Positions 35,764 through 45,810 of a stretch of DNA of 64,000 bases are shown piece by piece (position 1 is the first letter of the stretch; every line of letters begins with the position of its first letter). The translations under genes were made by a program, and so were the position numbers. The DNA is from JBDTSW01 sp963797835 (lineage in GTDB: Bacteria > Actinomycetota > Thermoleophilia > Solirubrobacterales > 70-9). The notes under the pieces are model-generated. The model searched no databases. It saw nothing but the letters and a program-made list of their open reading frames with translations, and was not told the DNA's origin. The stretch spans positions 62,001-126,000 of the forward strand of contig CAWCRN010000027.1 of NCBI GenBank assembly GCA_963797835.1, in the 5' to 3' direction.

Positions 35764-37518
35764 CTAGGTCCCTGGCGCCAGGGCGCCCGCGACCGCCTCG
35801 GTCGCGGCGGCCGTCAACGCGCGGCGTAGATCGGCCCCGCGGCGGCGATCGATCGCCACCTCGACGAGCTCGGGACCGCTCGGGGTATCGCCGATGTCGC
35901 CCGCATGCTCGAGGCGGCGATGGGGAAGGCCCCAAAGGGCCGCTGCTCGCTCGCACGAGAGCCCGCTCGGGGTACCGAAGAGGGCCTCGAACTCGTCGCG
36001 CGCGATCTGGTCCGCCTGGGGCAGGAACTCGAAGATCCCGCCGCCGGCGTTGTCGAAGACGACGAGGCGCACCGGCACCTGGGACGCCGCCAGCTGCGAC
36101 AGCGCGTTCAGGTCGTGGAACAGGCCGAGGTCGCCGGTGAGGATCCACGTCGGCCGGCCGCCGGCGATCGCCGCACCGATCCCGGACGAAACCAGCCCGT
36201 CGATGCCGTTCGCGCCGCGGTTGGCGAGGAACCGAACGGCGGCGCCGGTGCCCGCGGCGAAGACCTCCTGGTCGCGGATCGGCATCGAGGAGGCCGTATA
36301 GACCACGTCGCCTTCGGCGTACGCCGCGGCCAGGGCACGGTGCACGGCGGGCTCGCTCACCTCATCGGCCGCCAGCCCGCTCGCGACGGCGGCGCGCGCC
36401 CGCTGGTCGGCCTCGGCCCAGCCGACCGCCCATGCCGGCTCTGAGGGCGCCAGACGCTCCGCCAGCCCCGCGGCCAGCGCGACCGGGTCGACGCGGAGGA
36501 TGGATGCGGCCTGGCGGGTTGGCTCGTTCCAGCCACCTGTGGGGTCGACCACGAGCTGTGAACAGTCCCCGAGGCCCGCGATCCACGTGCGGAGGGCCTT
36601 CGAGGTCGGCATCTCGCCGAAGCGGAGGATCAGGTCGGGGGCCAGCTCCGCGGGGGTGGTGCGGGCGATCGCGTCGTAGCCCTCGATGATCGCGCTGCGG
36701 TCGTGAGGGCCGAACCGGAGCTGTGACGTGGGCTCGGCCAGGACCGGGATGCCGGCCGCCGCTGCGAGCCGAGCCACCGGCTCGGCGAGGGCCGGCTCGG
36801 GCTGACGGCCGGCCACGATCAGTGGGCGTGCGGACTCGGTCAGGTGCCGGGCGAGCTCCGAAAGGATGAACTCGTTCGGCTCCGTGGGGATGGCCGCGAC
36901 GGCGGTGAGAGGGCGCTCGCCGCGCCCCTCGAGCGCAAGGGGTGCGCTCGCCGAGACCTCACCCTCCACCGGCTGGTCGCCCAGCGGCTCTCGCCACGGC
37001 ACGTTCAGGTGAACCGGCCCGGGCCGCGGCGCGCCGCGGGCGGCCGCGAAGGCTCGGCACGCGACCGACCGGAAGTGGAGCAGGCCGGCGTCGTCGGCTT
37101 CGTGGACGCCGACCTCGCAGAACCACCGCACCGCCCCGCCGTACAGCTTGAGCTGGTCGATCGTCTGGCCGGCGCCGATCCCGCGAAGCTCCGGAGGGCG
37201 GTCGGCGGTGAGCACCAACAGCGGCACGCCCGACTCGTCGGCCTCGCACACGGCCGGGTGGAGGTTCGCGGCGGCCGTTCCGGACGTGCACAGCACGGCG
37301 ACCGGGGTCCTCGTCGCCTGCGCCGCCCCCAGCGCCACGAACCCGGCGCTCCGCTCATCCACGACGACCGTGACCTCGATCGCGGGCGCGCGCCACAGCG
37401 CCAGCGCCAGCGGCGTCGAGCGCGAGCCGGGGGAGAGCACGGCGTGGCGCACGCCGCACCGGGCAAGCTCCTCGGCCATCGCGGAGGCGAGCGCGGTGTT
37501 CCGGTTTGCGGCGTCCAT
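35764..37518 (-). CDS. menD: SEPHCHC synthase, menaquinone step 2
   Basis: A 584-residue thiamine-diphosphate enzyme joins isochorismate and 2-oxoglutarate. ATG 37518 gives NRNTALASAMAEELARCGVRHAVLSPGSRSTPLALAL, ThDP Glu in VVVDERSAGFVALGAAQAT, then VLCTSGTAAANLHPAVCEADESGVPLLVLTADRPPELRGIGAGQTIDQ and the C-terminal ThDP motif LTGDLGLFHDLNALSQ. The open frame continues upstream into the menC region, but that is read-through of another frame. It is the last gene of menB-menA-menC-menD; the menC stop lies 21 bp upstream. Confidence 0.95.
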   Translation of the reverse strand: MDAANRNTALASAMAEELARCGVRHAVLSPGSRSTPLALALWRAPAIEVTVVVDERSAGFVALGAAQATRTPVAVLCTSGTAAANLHPAVCEADESGVPLLVLTADRPPELRGIGAGQTIDQLKLYGGAVRWFCEVGVHEADDAGLLHFRSVACRAFAAARGAPRPGPVHLNVPWREPLGDQPVEGEVSASAPLALEGRGERPLTAVAAIPTEPNEFILSELARHLTESARPLIVAGRQPEPALAEPVARLAAAAGIPVLAEPTSQLRFGPHDRSAIIEGYDAIARTTPAELAPDLILRFGEMPTSKALRTWIAGLGDCSQLVVDPTGGWNEPTRQAASILRVDPVALAAGLAERLAPSEPAWAVGWAEADQRARAAVASGLAADEVSEPAVHRALAAAYAEGDVVYTASSMPIRDQEVFAAGTGAAVRFLANRGANGIDGLVSSGIGAAIAGGRPTWILTGDLGLFHDLNALSQLAASQVPVRLVVFDNAGGGIFEFLPQADQIARDEFEALFGTPSGLSCERAAALWGLPHRRLEHAGDIGDTPSGPELVEVAIDRRRGADLRRALTAAATEAVAGALAPGT

Positions 37519-37538
37519 CCCCGGAACGCTACCGGCGC

Positions 37539-38647
37539 TCAGACGCGGTGGTGCTCGAGCGCGTCCTCGTCGAGCTCCACGCCGAGCCCGTCGCCCTCCG
37601 GGAGATGCAGTTGCCCGTCGCGAACCTCGCACTCGCGGGTCGCCACCGTCTCGGCGAACAGCTCCTGCGTGGCGAGGCCATGGGCCAGGCCGGGGTCCTC
37701 GGCGTTGCGGTAGATCGCCTGCGCGGCGTGGGCGGCCGCGGCGATCCCCACCGGACCGTCGAGCGCGCTCGACAGGTAGGTGGGCAGCCGGGCGGCGATC
37801 GCCCCGGCCGTGCCGATCCCGCCCACCTTCGACAGCTTGGCGGTCGCGTACTCGCAGGCCCTCCGCCTCGCGCGCGCGGTCGGCGTCCTTCGCGCTCGAC
37901 ACGCTCTCGTCCGCCGCCACCGGAACCGGGCTGGCGGCCGCGACCGCGGCGAGGTCGCGGAGGGTGGGGGAGGGCTGCTCCGCCAGCTCGATCCCGAGCG
38001 GCTCGAGCTCGCGGAGGAGCGAGATCGCCTCGTCGGCCGGAAAGGCGCCGTTGGCGTCAACGCGAATACGTGCCGACGGGCCCAACGGCCTCGCGTACGG
38101 CGCGCACCTGCTCGGCGTCCTCGCCGGCTCCGAGCTTGAGCTTGAAGGTGTCGAAGCCGCGCTCCCGCCAGCGCAGCGCGGCCTCGGCGACCCGGGCCGG
38201 GGCGCCGGCCGCGAGCGTCGCGTTGCAGCGCACCGGCGCGGCGCGCTCTCCCCGCAAGAGCCGCCAGACCGGCTGGCCCGACAGCCTGCCGGCCAGGTCG
38301 AAGATCGCCATCTCCAGCGCGGCCGCCGCCGGCCCGGCCAGGCGCCGGCCAGCCGCGACGTGGATGAACGCGTCGATCGCCGCCTCCAGCGGCTCGTCGC
38401 CCGCGAGGCGCGAGGGGTCAAGGCGGCCGATCCGCCGTCGCGACCGGAGCAGGGCGCGCTCGACCCGCATCAGCGAGTCGCCCCCGCGAAGGGTCAGGGG
38501 CACGGCCTCGCCGAGGCCCTCGACGCCCTCGTCGGTGCGAAGCCGCAGCAGCACGATCTCGCGCGCCGCGAGCGCGCCCCTCGCCGTGACGTACTCCTCG
38601 CGGAACGGCAGCGAGTAGGCGAGGGTCTCGACCTCGGCGATCCGCAT
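37539..38647 (-). CDS. menC: o-Succinylbenzoate synthase (two one-base breaks)
   Basis: An enolase-superfamily dehydratase. ATG 38647 starts MRIAEVETLAYSLPFREEYVTARG. LTLRGGDSLM, then FDTFKLKLGAGEDAEQVRAVREAVGP (the Lys-x-Lys pair) precede a break at about 38077. It resumes SARIRVDANGAFPADEAISLL (metal Asp) and ELAEQPSP; a second break at about 37860 follows VSSAKDADRA; it resumes ACEYATAKLSKVGGIGTAGAIA (catalytic Lys) to the end at 37539. Removing one base at each site gives about 368 residues, as expected. It overlaps menA by the A of TGATG. Confidence 0.88.
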
Positions 38648-39534
38648 CAGGCCTGCGCGATCAGGAGGCCCGCGGAGAGCAGCAGGCTGAACACGCCCAG
38701 CAGCGCCCCGGTCCCGGCCAGCGCGCCGGTTGAGGGCCTCGCCGTCCGTCCGCGTCATCACGGCCCGCAGCGGCCTCCCGGCCAGGGCGGCGGCGCCGAG
38801 GGCGAGCAGCGACCACGCCGGAGCGTCGGCCACGACCACGGCGACGGGCACGGCGGCGAAGGCGACCGCCAGCAGCGACACGTAGAGGCGCCGCGTGCGC
38901 TCACGGCCCAGGCGGACGGCCAGCGTGATCTTGGCGGCGCGGCGGTCGGTGTCGATGTCGCGCAGGTTGTTGACGACGAGGATCGCGGTCGCGAGGCACC
39001 CGATCGGGATCGAGAGCGCGAACGGCATCCAGTCGAGCTCCTCGAGCTGGACGTAGTACGAGCCGTTGACCGCCACCAGCCCGAAGAAGAGGAACACGAA
39101 AACCTCGCCCAGGCCGGCGTAGCCGTAGGGCTTCGGCCCACCCGTGTAGAGCACGCCGGCGAGGATCGAGACAGCTCCCACCGCGAGGATCTCGGGGCCG
39201 ACCTCCGCCGCCAGGTAGAGCCCCGCGGCGACCGCGACGCCGAATGCGACCCACGTCGCCACCAGCACCCGGCGGGGCGCGACGAGGCCCGCCGAGGTCA
39301 CCCGCACGGGCCCGAGGCGCTCGGCGGTGTCGGCGCCGCGCTTGGCGTCGGAGTAGTCGTTGGCGAGGTTGGTCCCGATCTGGATGAAGATCGAGCCGAC
39401 CAGGGCCGCAACGAACGGCCCGACGCGGAGATCCTCAGACGCGTAGAAGGCGGCGGCCGTGCCCACGAGCACCGGCGCGATCGCCGCGGGCAGCGTCCGC
39501 GGCCGCGCGGCCATGGCCCAGATGCGCAGGGCGC

Positions 39535-39538
<4 letters not shown>
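38647..39538 (-). CDS. menA: 1,4-Dihydroxy-2-naphthoate polyprenyltransferase (one-base break near the end)
   Basis: A UbiA-family membrane prenyltransferase adds the side chain of menaquinone. Motifs: FIQIGTNLANDYSDAKRGADT (the NDxxD prenyl-diphosphate site), VTSAGLVAPRRV, YTGGPKPYGYAGLGEVFVFLFFGLVAVNGSYYVQ and VVNNLRDIDTDRRAAKITLAVRLG (second Asp-rich site), spread over about eight helices. The TTG at 39538 overlaps the menB stop (TTGA) and keeps the N-terminus SALRIWAMAARPRTL; ATG 39514 is the alternative. One extra base at about 38725 breaks the last helix (ALAGTGALLGVFSLLLSAGLL). Confidence 0.9.
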
Positions 39539-40413
<875 letters not shown>

Positions 40414-40434
40414 CGGTAGGTGATTATTCCTGGG
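40414..40434. promoter_or_regulatory. 21-bp divergent menB/menE promoter gap
   Basis: Only 21 bp separate the two start codons. The centre GATTATT is T/A-rich in otherwise GC-rich DNA and reads AATAATC on the other strand, so -10 elements of both genes can overlap here with leaderless transcripts each way. The -35 elements would then lie inside the opposing coding sequences. Confidence 0.4.
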
Positions 40435-41760
40435 ATGCACCTCGACAACTGGCTCGCCCAGCGAGCGGCCACCTGTCCCGACCGCCCGGCGCTCCTCGCC
40501 GGCGGGCACGAGGTCGCCTACGCCGAGCTGGAGAGCGAGGCCATCGCCGTCGCCCGGCGGCTGGCAGCGCGGGGCGTGAGGCGCGACACCACGGTCGCGA
40601 TCGAGCTGCCCGCCGGCCTCGACCACGTGGTCCTCCTCCACGCGCTGATGAAGCTGGGGGCGGTGGCCTACCCGCTCAACACCAGGTTGACCGCCTCCGA
40701 GCGGGAGGCGGAGCTGGAGCGCGCCGGACCGGGCCTCGTGGTGTCCGACGCGGCCGACACCGGCGCCACCGAGGCCGACATGCCTCTCCTGGGTGAGCAC
40801 GACCTCGACGCCCTGTGCTGCCGCATCCTCACCAGCGGCAGCTCCGGGCACCCGCGGCCCGTCGGCCTCACCTACGGCAACCACCTCTGGAGCGCAGTGG
40901 GGTCGGCCTTCAACCTGGGCGTCGAGCCGACCGACCGCTGGCTCTGCTGCCTGCCGCTGTTCCATGTCAGCGGCCTCTCGATCGTGCTGAGGTCCGTGAT
41001 CTACGGCACCGCCGCGGTCGTCCACGACGGCTTCGACACCGACCGCATCGCCGAATCGCTCGAGGGCGACGGCGTAACCGTGATCTCGGTGGTCGCGACC
41101 CAGCTTCGCCGGCTGCTGGAGGCCGGGGTCGATCTGCTGCCGCTGCGGGCGGTGCTGGTCGGCGGCGGGCCGGTGCCCGACGACGTGCTGGAGGAGGCGC
41201 TCGGGCGTGGTGCGACGGTCGTCCAGACCTACGGCCTCACCGAGGCGGCCTCGCAGGTAACCACGCTCTCCCCGCTGGACGCGGAGCGCAAGGTGGGATC
41301 GGCCGGCCGGCCCCTGCTCACGACGCACCTGCGCATCCAGGACGGCGAGATCCTGGTCCAGGGGCCCACGGTCGCGCCCGGGACCGCCGACGAGGACGGG
41401 TGGCTGCACGCCGGGGACCTCGGGCGGATCGACGAGGACGGCTTCCTGTACGTCACCGGCCGCATGGGCGACCTGATCGTCACCGGCGGCGAGAACGTGA
41501 ACCCGGCCGAGATCGAGGCGGTCCTCGCACGCCACGACGATGTCGCCGACGCGGCCGCCATCGGGCGCCCGGACTCCGAATGGCAGGAGGCGGTGACGGC
41601 GGTCGTGGTGCTGCGCGACGGCGCGGACGCGGACGCGGAGGACCTGCGCCGGCACTGCGCGCTCACCCTCGCCGACTACAAGGTCCCCAAGCGGATCGAG
41701 TTCGCCGACGAGCTGCCGCGCACCGAGTCCGGGAAGCTCCTGCGGAAGGCTCTGCGATAG
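40435..41760 (+). CDS. menE: o-Succinylbenzoate-CoA ligase
   Basis: A 441-residue acyl-adenylate-forming enzyme. It has RILTSGSSGHPRPVGLTYGNHLWSAVGSAFNLG (P-loop-like A3), WLCCLPLFHVSGLSIVLRSV, VVQTYGLTEAASQVTTL (A5), DEDGWLHAGDLGRIDEDGFLYVTGRMGDLIVTGGENVNPAEIE (A7-A8) and a C-terminal PRTESGKLLRKALR with the catalytic Lys. ATG 40435 (MHLDNW) is preferred to 40420, which would invade the promoter gap. It is divergent from menB-menA-menC-menD. Confidence 0.94.
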   Translation: MHLDNWLAQRAATCPDRPALLAGGHEVAYAELESEAIAVARRLAARGVRRDTTVAIELPAGLDHVVLLHALMKLGAVAYPLNTRLTASEREAELERAGPGLVVSDAADTGATEADMPLLGEHDLDALCCRILTSGSSGHPRPVGLTYGNHLWSAVGSAFNLGVEPTDRWLCCLPLFHVSGLSIVLRSVIYGTAAVVHDGFDTDRIAESLEGDGVTVISVVATQLRRLLEAGVDLLPLRAVLVGGGPVPDDVLEEALGRGATVVQTYGLTEAASQVTTLSPLDAERKVGSAGRPLLTTHLRIQDGEILVQGPTVAPGTADEDGWLHAGDLGRIDEDGFLYVTGRMGDLIVTGGENVNPAEIEAVLARHDDVADAAAIGRPDSEWQEAVTAVVVLRDGADADAEDLRRHCALTLADYKVPKRIEFADELPRTESGKLLRKALR

Positions 41761-42134
41761 TGGACCGAGCGGCCCTCCAGACCTGGCTCGACGCCTACGT
41801 CGCCGCCTGGAAGAGCTACGACCGCGATCGGATCGGCGCGCTGTTCGCCGAGGACTGCGTCTACCGCTATTACCCGTACGACGAGCCGATCCGGGGCCGC
41901 GAGGAGATCGTCGCGAGCTGGCTCGACGAGCCGGACGACCCCGGCAGCTACGACGCTGCGTACGAGCCGGCGGCGATCGACGGCGACGTCGCCGTCGCTA
42001 CGGGCACCAGCACCTACACCAAACCCGACGGCTCGATCAGGGCCGTCTACGACAACTGCTTCGTGATGCGGTTCGACGGCGCCGGGCTGTGCGCCGAGTT
42101 CACGGAATGGTTCATCGAAAGGCCCGCTGAGTAA
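41760..42134 (+). CDS. NTF2-like (SnoaL-type) protein
   Basis: The 124-residue protein starts at GTG 41760, overlapping the menE stop by one base, so it is coupled. LQTWLDAYVAAWKSYDRDRIGALFAEDCVYRYYPYDEPIRGREEIVASWLDE is the usual NTF2-like opening, then VAVATGTSTYTKPDGSIRAVYDNCFVMRFDGAGLCAEFTEWFIERP. It could be a ligand-binding or detoxifying protein. Its relation to menaquinone is unknown. Confidence 0.82.
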   Translation: MDRAALQTWLDAYVAAWKSYDRDRIGALFAEDCVYRYYPYDEPIRGREEIVASWLDEPDDPGSYDAAYEPAAIDGDVAVATGTSTYTKPDGSIRAVYDNCFVMRFDGAGLCAEFTEWFIERPAE

Positions 42135-42373
42135 CCTGCGCGACTCCGGCCACGACGTGGTGGTCGGCCTGCGGCCCGACTCGGCAAGCCGCGCGCGAGG
42201 TCGAGCCGCCGCCGAGTACGGCGACATGACCCGGGGCCCGCGCGTGATCGGCGAGCGCCGAGAACCGTGCCGCGGCGAGAACTTCCAGCGCCTCCGCGAG
42301 GAGGGCGCAGGCCATCAGATCGAGGGTCGGCTCCGACCTCCGCGGGATGATGGCCTGGATCGACGAGGACTGA
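42127..42373 (+). pseudogene. ilvC: Relic of ketol-acid reductoisomerase (ilvC)
   Basis: The first part encodes NLRDSGHDVVVGLRPDSASRAR, the stretch after the NADPH-binding loop of IlvC. It is joined directly to AEYGDMTRGPRVIG, which lies about 190 residues further on in the enzyme. The end encodes NFQRLREEGAGHQIE and, one base out of frame, VGSDLRGMMAWIDED followed by TGA, the normal IlvC C-terminus. About two thirds of the gene is deleted. It starts at the end of the NTF2-like gene and fills the 320-bp gap before the DUF4234 gene. A working ilvC must be elsewhere. Confidence 0.8.
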
Positions 42374-42453
42374 CGCGCCCGAGCCAGTTGCTCGTCCGCC
42401 CGCTGGGTGGGGTAGGGTGGCGCCCGCCTCACAACGCGTCTGAAAGGGAGGAC

Positions 42454-42927
42454 ATGGCAGAAGAGGTCCCTATCGTCGGCACCGAGGGGATGGCCAAGAA
42501 GCGGAACCCGCTTGGGGTCGCCGTACTGGTCCTGGTCACGCTCGGCATCTACTACTTCGTCTGGTACTACAAGATCAACCGCGAGATGCGCGACCTCGGA
42601 CGGGCTCGTGGGACCGACGAGCTCGGGGACAGCCCGGGGACGTCACTGCTCGCCGTGACCCTGGGCGCGCTGATCATCGTGCCGGCGCTGGTCTCGATCT
42701 ACAACACGTTCCAGCGAGCGCAGGCTGCGTCGCGTCTGACGGGTGTCGAGCCGCTGAACGGGTGGATCGCGTTGATCCTCTACCTCGTGATCGGGATCGC
42801 ATTCCCGGCCTACGTGCAGAGCGGCCTCAACAAGGTCTGGGACGCACAGGCCGGCGGAGCGGCCGCCGCCCCCGCGCCGGCTGAGCCCGCCGCGCCCGCG
42901 CCGCCGCCGCCACCGCCCGCCCAGTAG
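42454..42927 (+). CDS. DUF4234 membrane protein with Pro/Ala tail
   Basis: A 157-residue protein from ATG 42454 after GAAAGGGAGG. DUF4234 core: KKRNPLGVAVLVLVTLGIYYFVWYYKINREMRDLGRARGTDELGDSPGTSLLAVTLGALIIVPALVSIYNTFQRAQAASRLTGVEPLNGWIALIL, with three or four helices, ending YVQSGLNKVWDAQ and then Ala/Pro. A close paralogue lies next to it on the opposite strand. Function unknown. Confidence 0.85.
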   Translation: MAEEVPIVGTEGMAKKRNPLGVAVLVLVTLGIYYFVWYYKINREMRDLGRARGTDELGDSPGTSLLAVTLGALIIVPALVSIYNTFQRAQAASRLTGVEPLNGWIALILYLVIGIAFPAYVQSGLNKVWDAQAGGAAAAPAPAEPAAPAPPPPPPAQ

Positions 42928-42933
42928 GGACGG

Positions 42934-43652
42934 CTACAGCTCCTCGAGGATCCTCGCCTTCTGCGCTTCGTACTCGTCGGGTGTAAGCGCCCCCGAGTCA
43001 CGAAGCGCGGCGAGGCGCTCGAGGCGCTCGAGCTGGGGATCGGCCTCGGTCGCCGTCGTGGCGGCCGCGGCGGGCTCTGTCTGTGCGGGCGCGGGGGCAG
43101 GTGGGGCAGGCTGCGCGGCGGTCGGGTGCCCTGCAACAGGCGGCGCCGGTGGAGGCGGCACCGCCGGCGGGATCGCGGGCCGCTGCGCCTGCGGCGTCAG
43201 CACCCCGGCGGGATCGTCCGTCATCGCCGGGTTTCGCCATACCTTGTTCAGCTCGCTCTGGACGTAGGCGATGATGAGCGGGACGAACACGAGCAGGAAC
43301 CCGACCACGACCAGCGTCAGGCGCAATCCAGCCGTTGAGGCGGTCGCGCTCCTCGACCCCCGCGAGCTCCTGGGCGGCCTGGACCCGCTGGCAGCCCCTG
43401 TAGAGCGAGACGAACAGCGGCACGATGATGAGCGCGCCGAGCGTCACGGCGAGCAGCGAGGTCCCCGGGCTGTCGCCCAGCTCGGGGCGGCTGTGGACCC
43501 GGCCGAGGTCGCGCAGCTCGCGGTTCACCTGGTACCACCAGTAGGCGCCGTAGATCGCCCAGCGTCAGCACGGTCCAGACGACCACCCAGACCGGGCTTC
43601 GCACCTTGACGAACGTATTCCCGCCCTGCAGCCGTACCTCGTGCGCCGCCAC
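42934..43652 (-). CDS. DUF4234 membrane protein with C-terminal SHOCT domain (two one-base breaks)
   Basis: From ATG 43652 (MAAHEVRLQGGNTFVKVRSPVWVVVWTVLTLG) the frame breaks at about 43556 and resumes IYGAYWWYQVNRELRDLGRVHSRPELGDSPGTSLLAVTLGALIIVP. It breaks again at about 43321 and resumes LTLVVVGFLLVFVPLIIAYVQSELNKVWR. The placement of both breaks is confirmed by alignment with the intact neighbour. A Pro-rich linker leads to a SHOCT-like end (LERLERLAALRDSGALTPDEYEAQKARILEEL). The two genes are convergent, 6 bp apart. Confidence 0.8.
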
Positions 43653-43696
43653 GGCGCGATGATCCCACAGCCGCGACTACGACAGGATGCCGCCCG

Positions 43697-44167
43697 ATGA
43701 CGGACGGCATGCGCAAGTGGGGGTCGGGCGGGACCGATACCGAGTGGCTGCGCCGCGCCGGGTTCACACGCCGCAACACGAGGCGCGCGATCCTCTCCTT
43801 CCTCTCGAACGGGCTCTGGGCCGGCGAGTCGATCCTGCACCTGACCACCGGCACCTACCGACTTCAGATGGGGTTCCTCGCGATCACCAACCGCCGGGTG
43901 GTGTTCGGGATGTCCTGGGCGTTCCTGCCGTTCATCAACCGCCGTATGGGCGTCCCCCACGAGCTGATCGCCTGGGTGAAGATGGACTCGAAGCCGTGGG
44001 GCGCGCGGCTGATCCTCGACTCCACGATGGGCCGTGGCGCCATCGGCGATCTCGACGAGGACGAGGCGCTGCTCCTGGCGAACCTGGTAGCCCGGCTCGC
44101 CACACGTGCCAAGACCCGCGCGGGGGCCGTGCCCCCCGCGCCGCCGGCCTCGCCGACCCCCGCCTAG
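43697..44167 (+). CDS. Bacterial PH-like domain protein
   Basis: A 156-residue protein from ATG 43697. GESILHLTTGTYRLQMGFLAITNRRVVFGMSWAFLPFINRRMGVPHELIAWVKMDSKPWGARLILDSTMGRG has the strand-turn-strand pattern (a line reading L.ITNRRVVF) of GRAM/bacterial PH domains. An acidic segment (DLDEDEALLLANLVARL) and a Pro/Ala tail follow. Such domains usually bind lipids or proteins at the membrane. Its stop overlaps the convergent cupin gene by 4 bp. Confidence 0.65.
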   Translation: MTDGMRKWGSGGTDTEWLRRAGFTRRNTRRAILSFLSNGLWAGESILHLTTGTYRLQMGFLAITNRRVVFGMSWAFLPFINRRMGVPHELIAWVKMDSKPWGARLILDSTMGRGAIGDLDEDEALLLANLVARLATRAKTRAGAVPPAPPASPTPA

Positions 44168-44589
44168 CCGCCGTCGATCGGGCGGGCCCGGGGCGAGTCC
44201 TCGCCCTCGGGCAGCTTGCCGTCTCGCCCGACGTAACCGTCGGCGGCGCCGACGACCAGGTAGACCGCGTCGTCGGGCCCGTGGTTTCGCATCCCGCGAA
44301 CCGTGGCGGCGTCGACCCACGCCATGCCGCCGGGGCCCAGCGTGTACTTGGCCCCGTCCTCGAACTCGACCTCGAGCCGGCCGGAGTGAACGAAGTAGAG
44401 CTCCTCCTGGCGGTCGTGGTAGTGGCGCCCGGTGTCGATGCCGGGCGGCAGGACGATCGCGTTGACGCCGAAAGCGCCCACGCCCAGCTCACGCCTGATC
44501 TTGCGGAATCCTGGGCCGTCGCCCATGCCGTCCAGGGACCCCACGGCGTAGCCCTCGCCCCTCACGACCTCGCGCGCGTCGTCGCTCAC
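44164..44589 (-). CDS. Cupin-domain protein
   Basis: About 141 residues from GTG 44589 (GTG 44598 is possible). One cupin barrel: motif 1 PPGIDTGRHYHDRQEELYFVHSGRLEVEFEDG (two His, Glu, later His) and motif 2 TLGPGGMAWVDAATVRGMRNHGPDDAVYLVVGA. The metal-binding set is complete. C-terminal RDGKLPEGEDSPRARPIDGG. Substrate unknown. It is divergent from serC. Confidence 0.82.
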   Translation of the reverse strand: MSDDAREVVRGEGYAVGSLDGMGDGPGFRKIRRELGVGAFGVNAIVLPPGIDTGRHYHDRQEELYFVHSGRLEVEFEDGAKYTLGPGGMAWVDAATVRGMRNHGPDDAVYLVVGAADGYVGRDGKLPEGEDSPRARPIDGG

Positions 44590-44646
44590 CGGCCGCACGA
44601 TAGTGCCCTCTAACCTTCCGCGCCCCGCCGTATCCTCACCAGCCCC

Positions 44647-45801
44647 GTGACCCTGGCCGCCACCATGAACGCAACGGACGCTCGCATCCCGGCAGATCTG
44701 ATGCCCGCCGACGGACGCTTCGGCTGCGGCCCGTCGCGCGTGCGGCCCGAGGCGCTCGCCCGGCTCGCCGAGCGCTCCGACGTGATGGGGACCTCGCACC
44801 GCCAGCGCCCGGTGAAGGACCTCGTGGCCCGCATCCGTGCCGGCCTCACCGACCTCTTCGCGCTTCCCGCCGGATACGAGGTCGCGATCGGCAACGGCGG
44901 CACGACCGCGTTCTGGGACGCCGCGGCCGCGTGGCTGGTTCGCGAACGGGCCCTGCACCTCGCCTACGGTGAGTTCACGAGCAAGTTCGCCAAGGTGACG
45001 AAGGGGGCCCCGTTCCTGGCCGACCCGATCGTTGTCGAGAGCGAGCCCGGCGATGCCCCCGCACCGGCGGCCGACCCGGCGGCGGACGTGCTGGCGTGGG
45101 CTCACAACGAGACCTCGACCGGGGTCACGGTCGGCGTGGAGCGCCCTGCCGGCGCCGGCGACTCCCTGGTGCTGGTCGACGCCACGTCGGGAGCCGGCGG
45201 CCTGCCGCTCGACCCGACCCAGGCGGACGCCTACTACTTCGCCCCGCAGAAGACGTTCGGCTCCGACGGCGGCATCTGGCTCGCCCTGCTCAGCCCGGCG
45301 GCGCTCGAACGGATCTCGGAGCTCGACGGCGATGCGGGCCGCTGGCAGCCGAGCTTCCTCTCGCTTCAGCTCGCCGTGGAGAACTCGCGCAAGGACCAGA
45401 CCTACAACACGCCTGCCGTCGCGACGCTGCTGCTGCTCGCCGACCAGGTCGAGTGGATGCTCTCCGAGGGCGGGCTGCGCTGGTGCGTCGATCGCTCCGG
45501 CACCTCGTCGGGCCACCTCTACGGGTGGGCCGAGCGCTCGGAGCTCGCGGCCCCGTTCGTCGGCGACGTCGCCAAGCGCTCGCCGGTCGTGGGCACGATC
45601 GACTTCGACGAGGCCGTCGACGCCAAGCTCCTGGCCGCGACGTTGCGCGCCAACGGGATCGTGGACACCGAGCCCTACCGCAAGCTCGGGCGCAACCAGC
45701 TGCGGATCGGCATGTTCCCCACGATCGATCCCGCCGACGTCGAGGCGCTCACCGCCTGCATCGACTGGGTGCTGGAGAACGTCGAGGGAATCGCGGACTG
45801 A
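44647..45801 (+). CDS. serC: Phosphoserine aminotransferase
   Basis: A 384-residue PLP aminotransferase of the actinobacterial SerC type: RFGCGPSRVRPEAL, MGTSHRQRPVKDLVARIRAGLTDLFALPAGYEVAIGNGGTTAFWDAAAAWLV, WAHNETSTGVTVGV, LVDATSGAGGLPLDPTQADAYYFAPQKTFGSDGGIWLALLSP (PLP Lys in PQKTFG). GTG 44647 is used, with TATCCT 10 nt before. serA follows within 10 nt: phosphohydroxypyruvate made by SerA is its substrate. Confidence 0.95.
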   Translation: MTLAATMNATDARIPADLMPADGRFGCGPSRVRPEALARLAERSDVMGTSHRQRPVKDLVARIRAGLTDLFALPAGYEVAIGNGGTTAFWDAAAAWLVRERALHLAYGEFTSKFAKVTKGAPFLADPIVVESEPGDAPAPAADPAADVLAWAHNETSTGVTVGVERPAGAGDSLVLVDATSGAGGLPLDPTQADAYYFAPQKTFGSDGGIWLALLSPAALERISELDGDAGRWQPSFLSLQLAVENSRKDQTYNTPAVATLLLLADQVEWMLSEGGLRWCVDRSGTSSGHLYGWAERSELAAPFVGDVAKRSPVVGTIDFDEAVDAKLLAATLRANGIVDTEPYRKLGRNQLRIGMFPTIDPADVEALTACIDWVLENVEGIAD

Positions 45802-45810
45802 GGCGCCTGG

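Noticed and set aside
35764..38421. A single 885-residue minus-strand frame that looks like a MenC-MenD fusion
   Set aside because: Only part of menC is in this frame; menC has two one-base breaks, and menD has its own ATG at 37518 with a full-length product. The fusion is accidental read-through.
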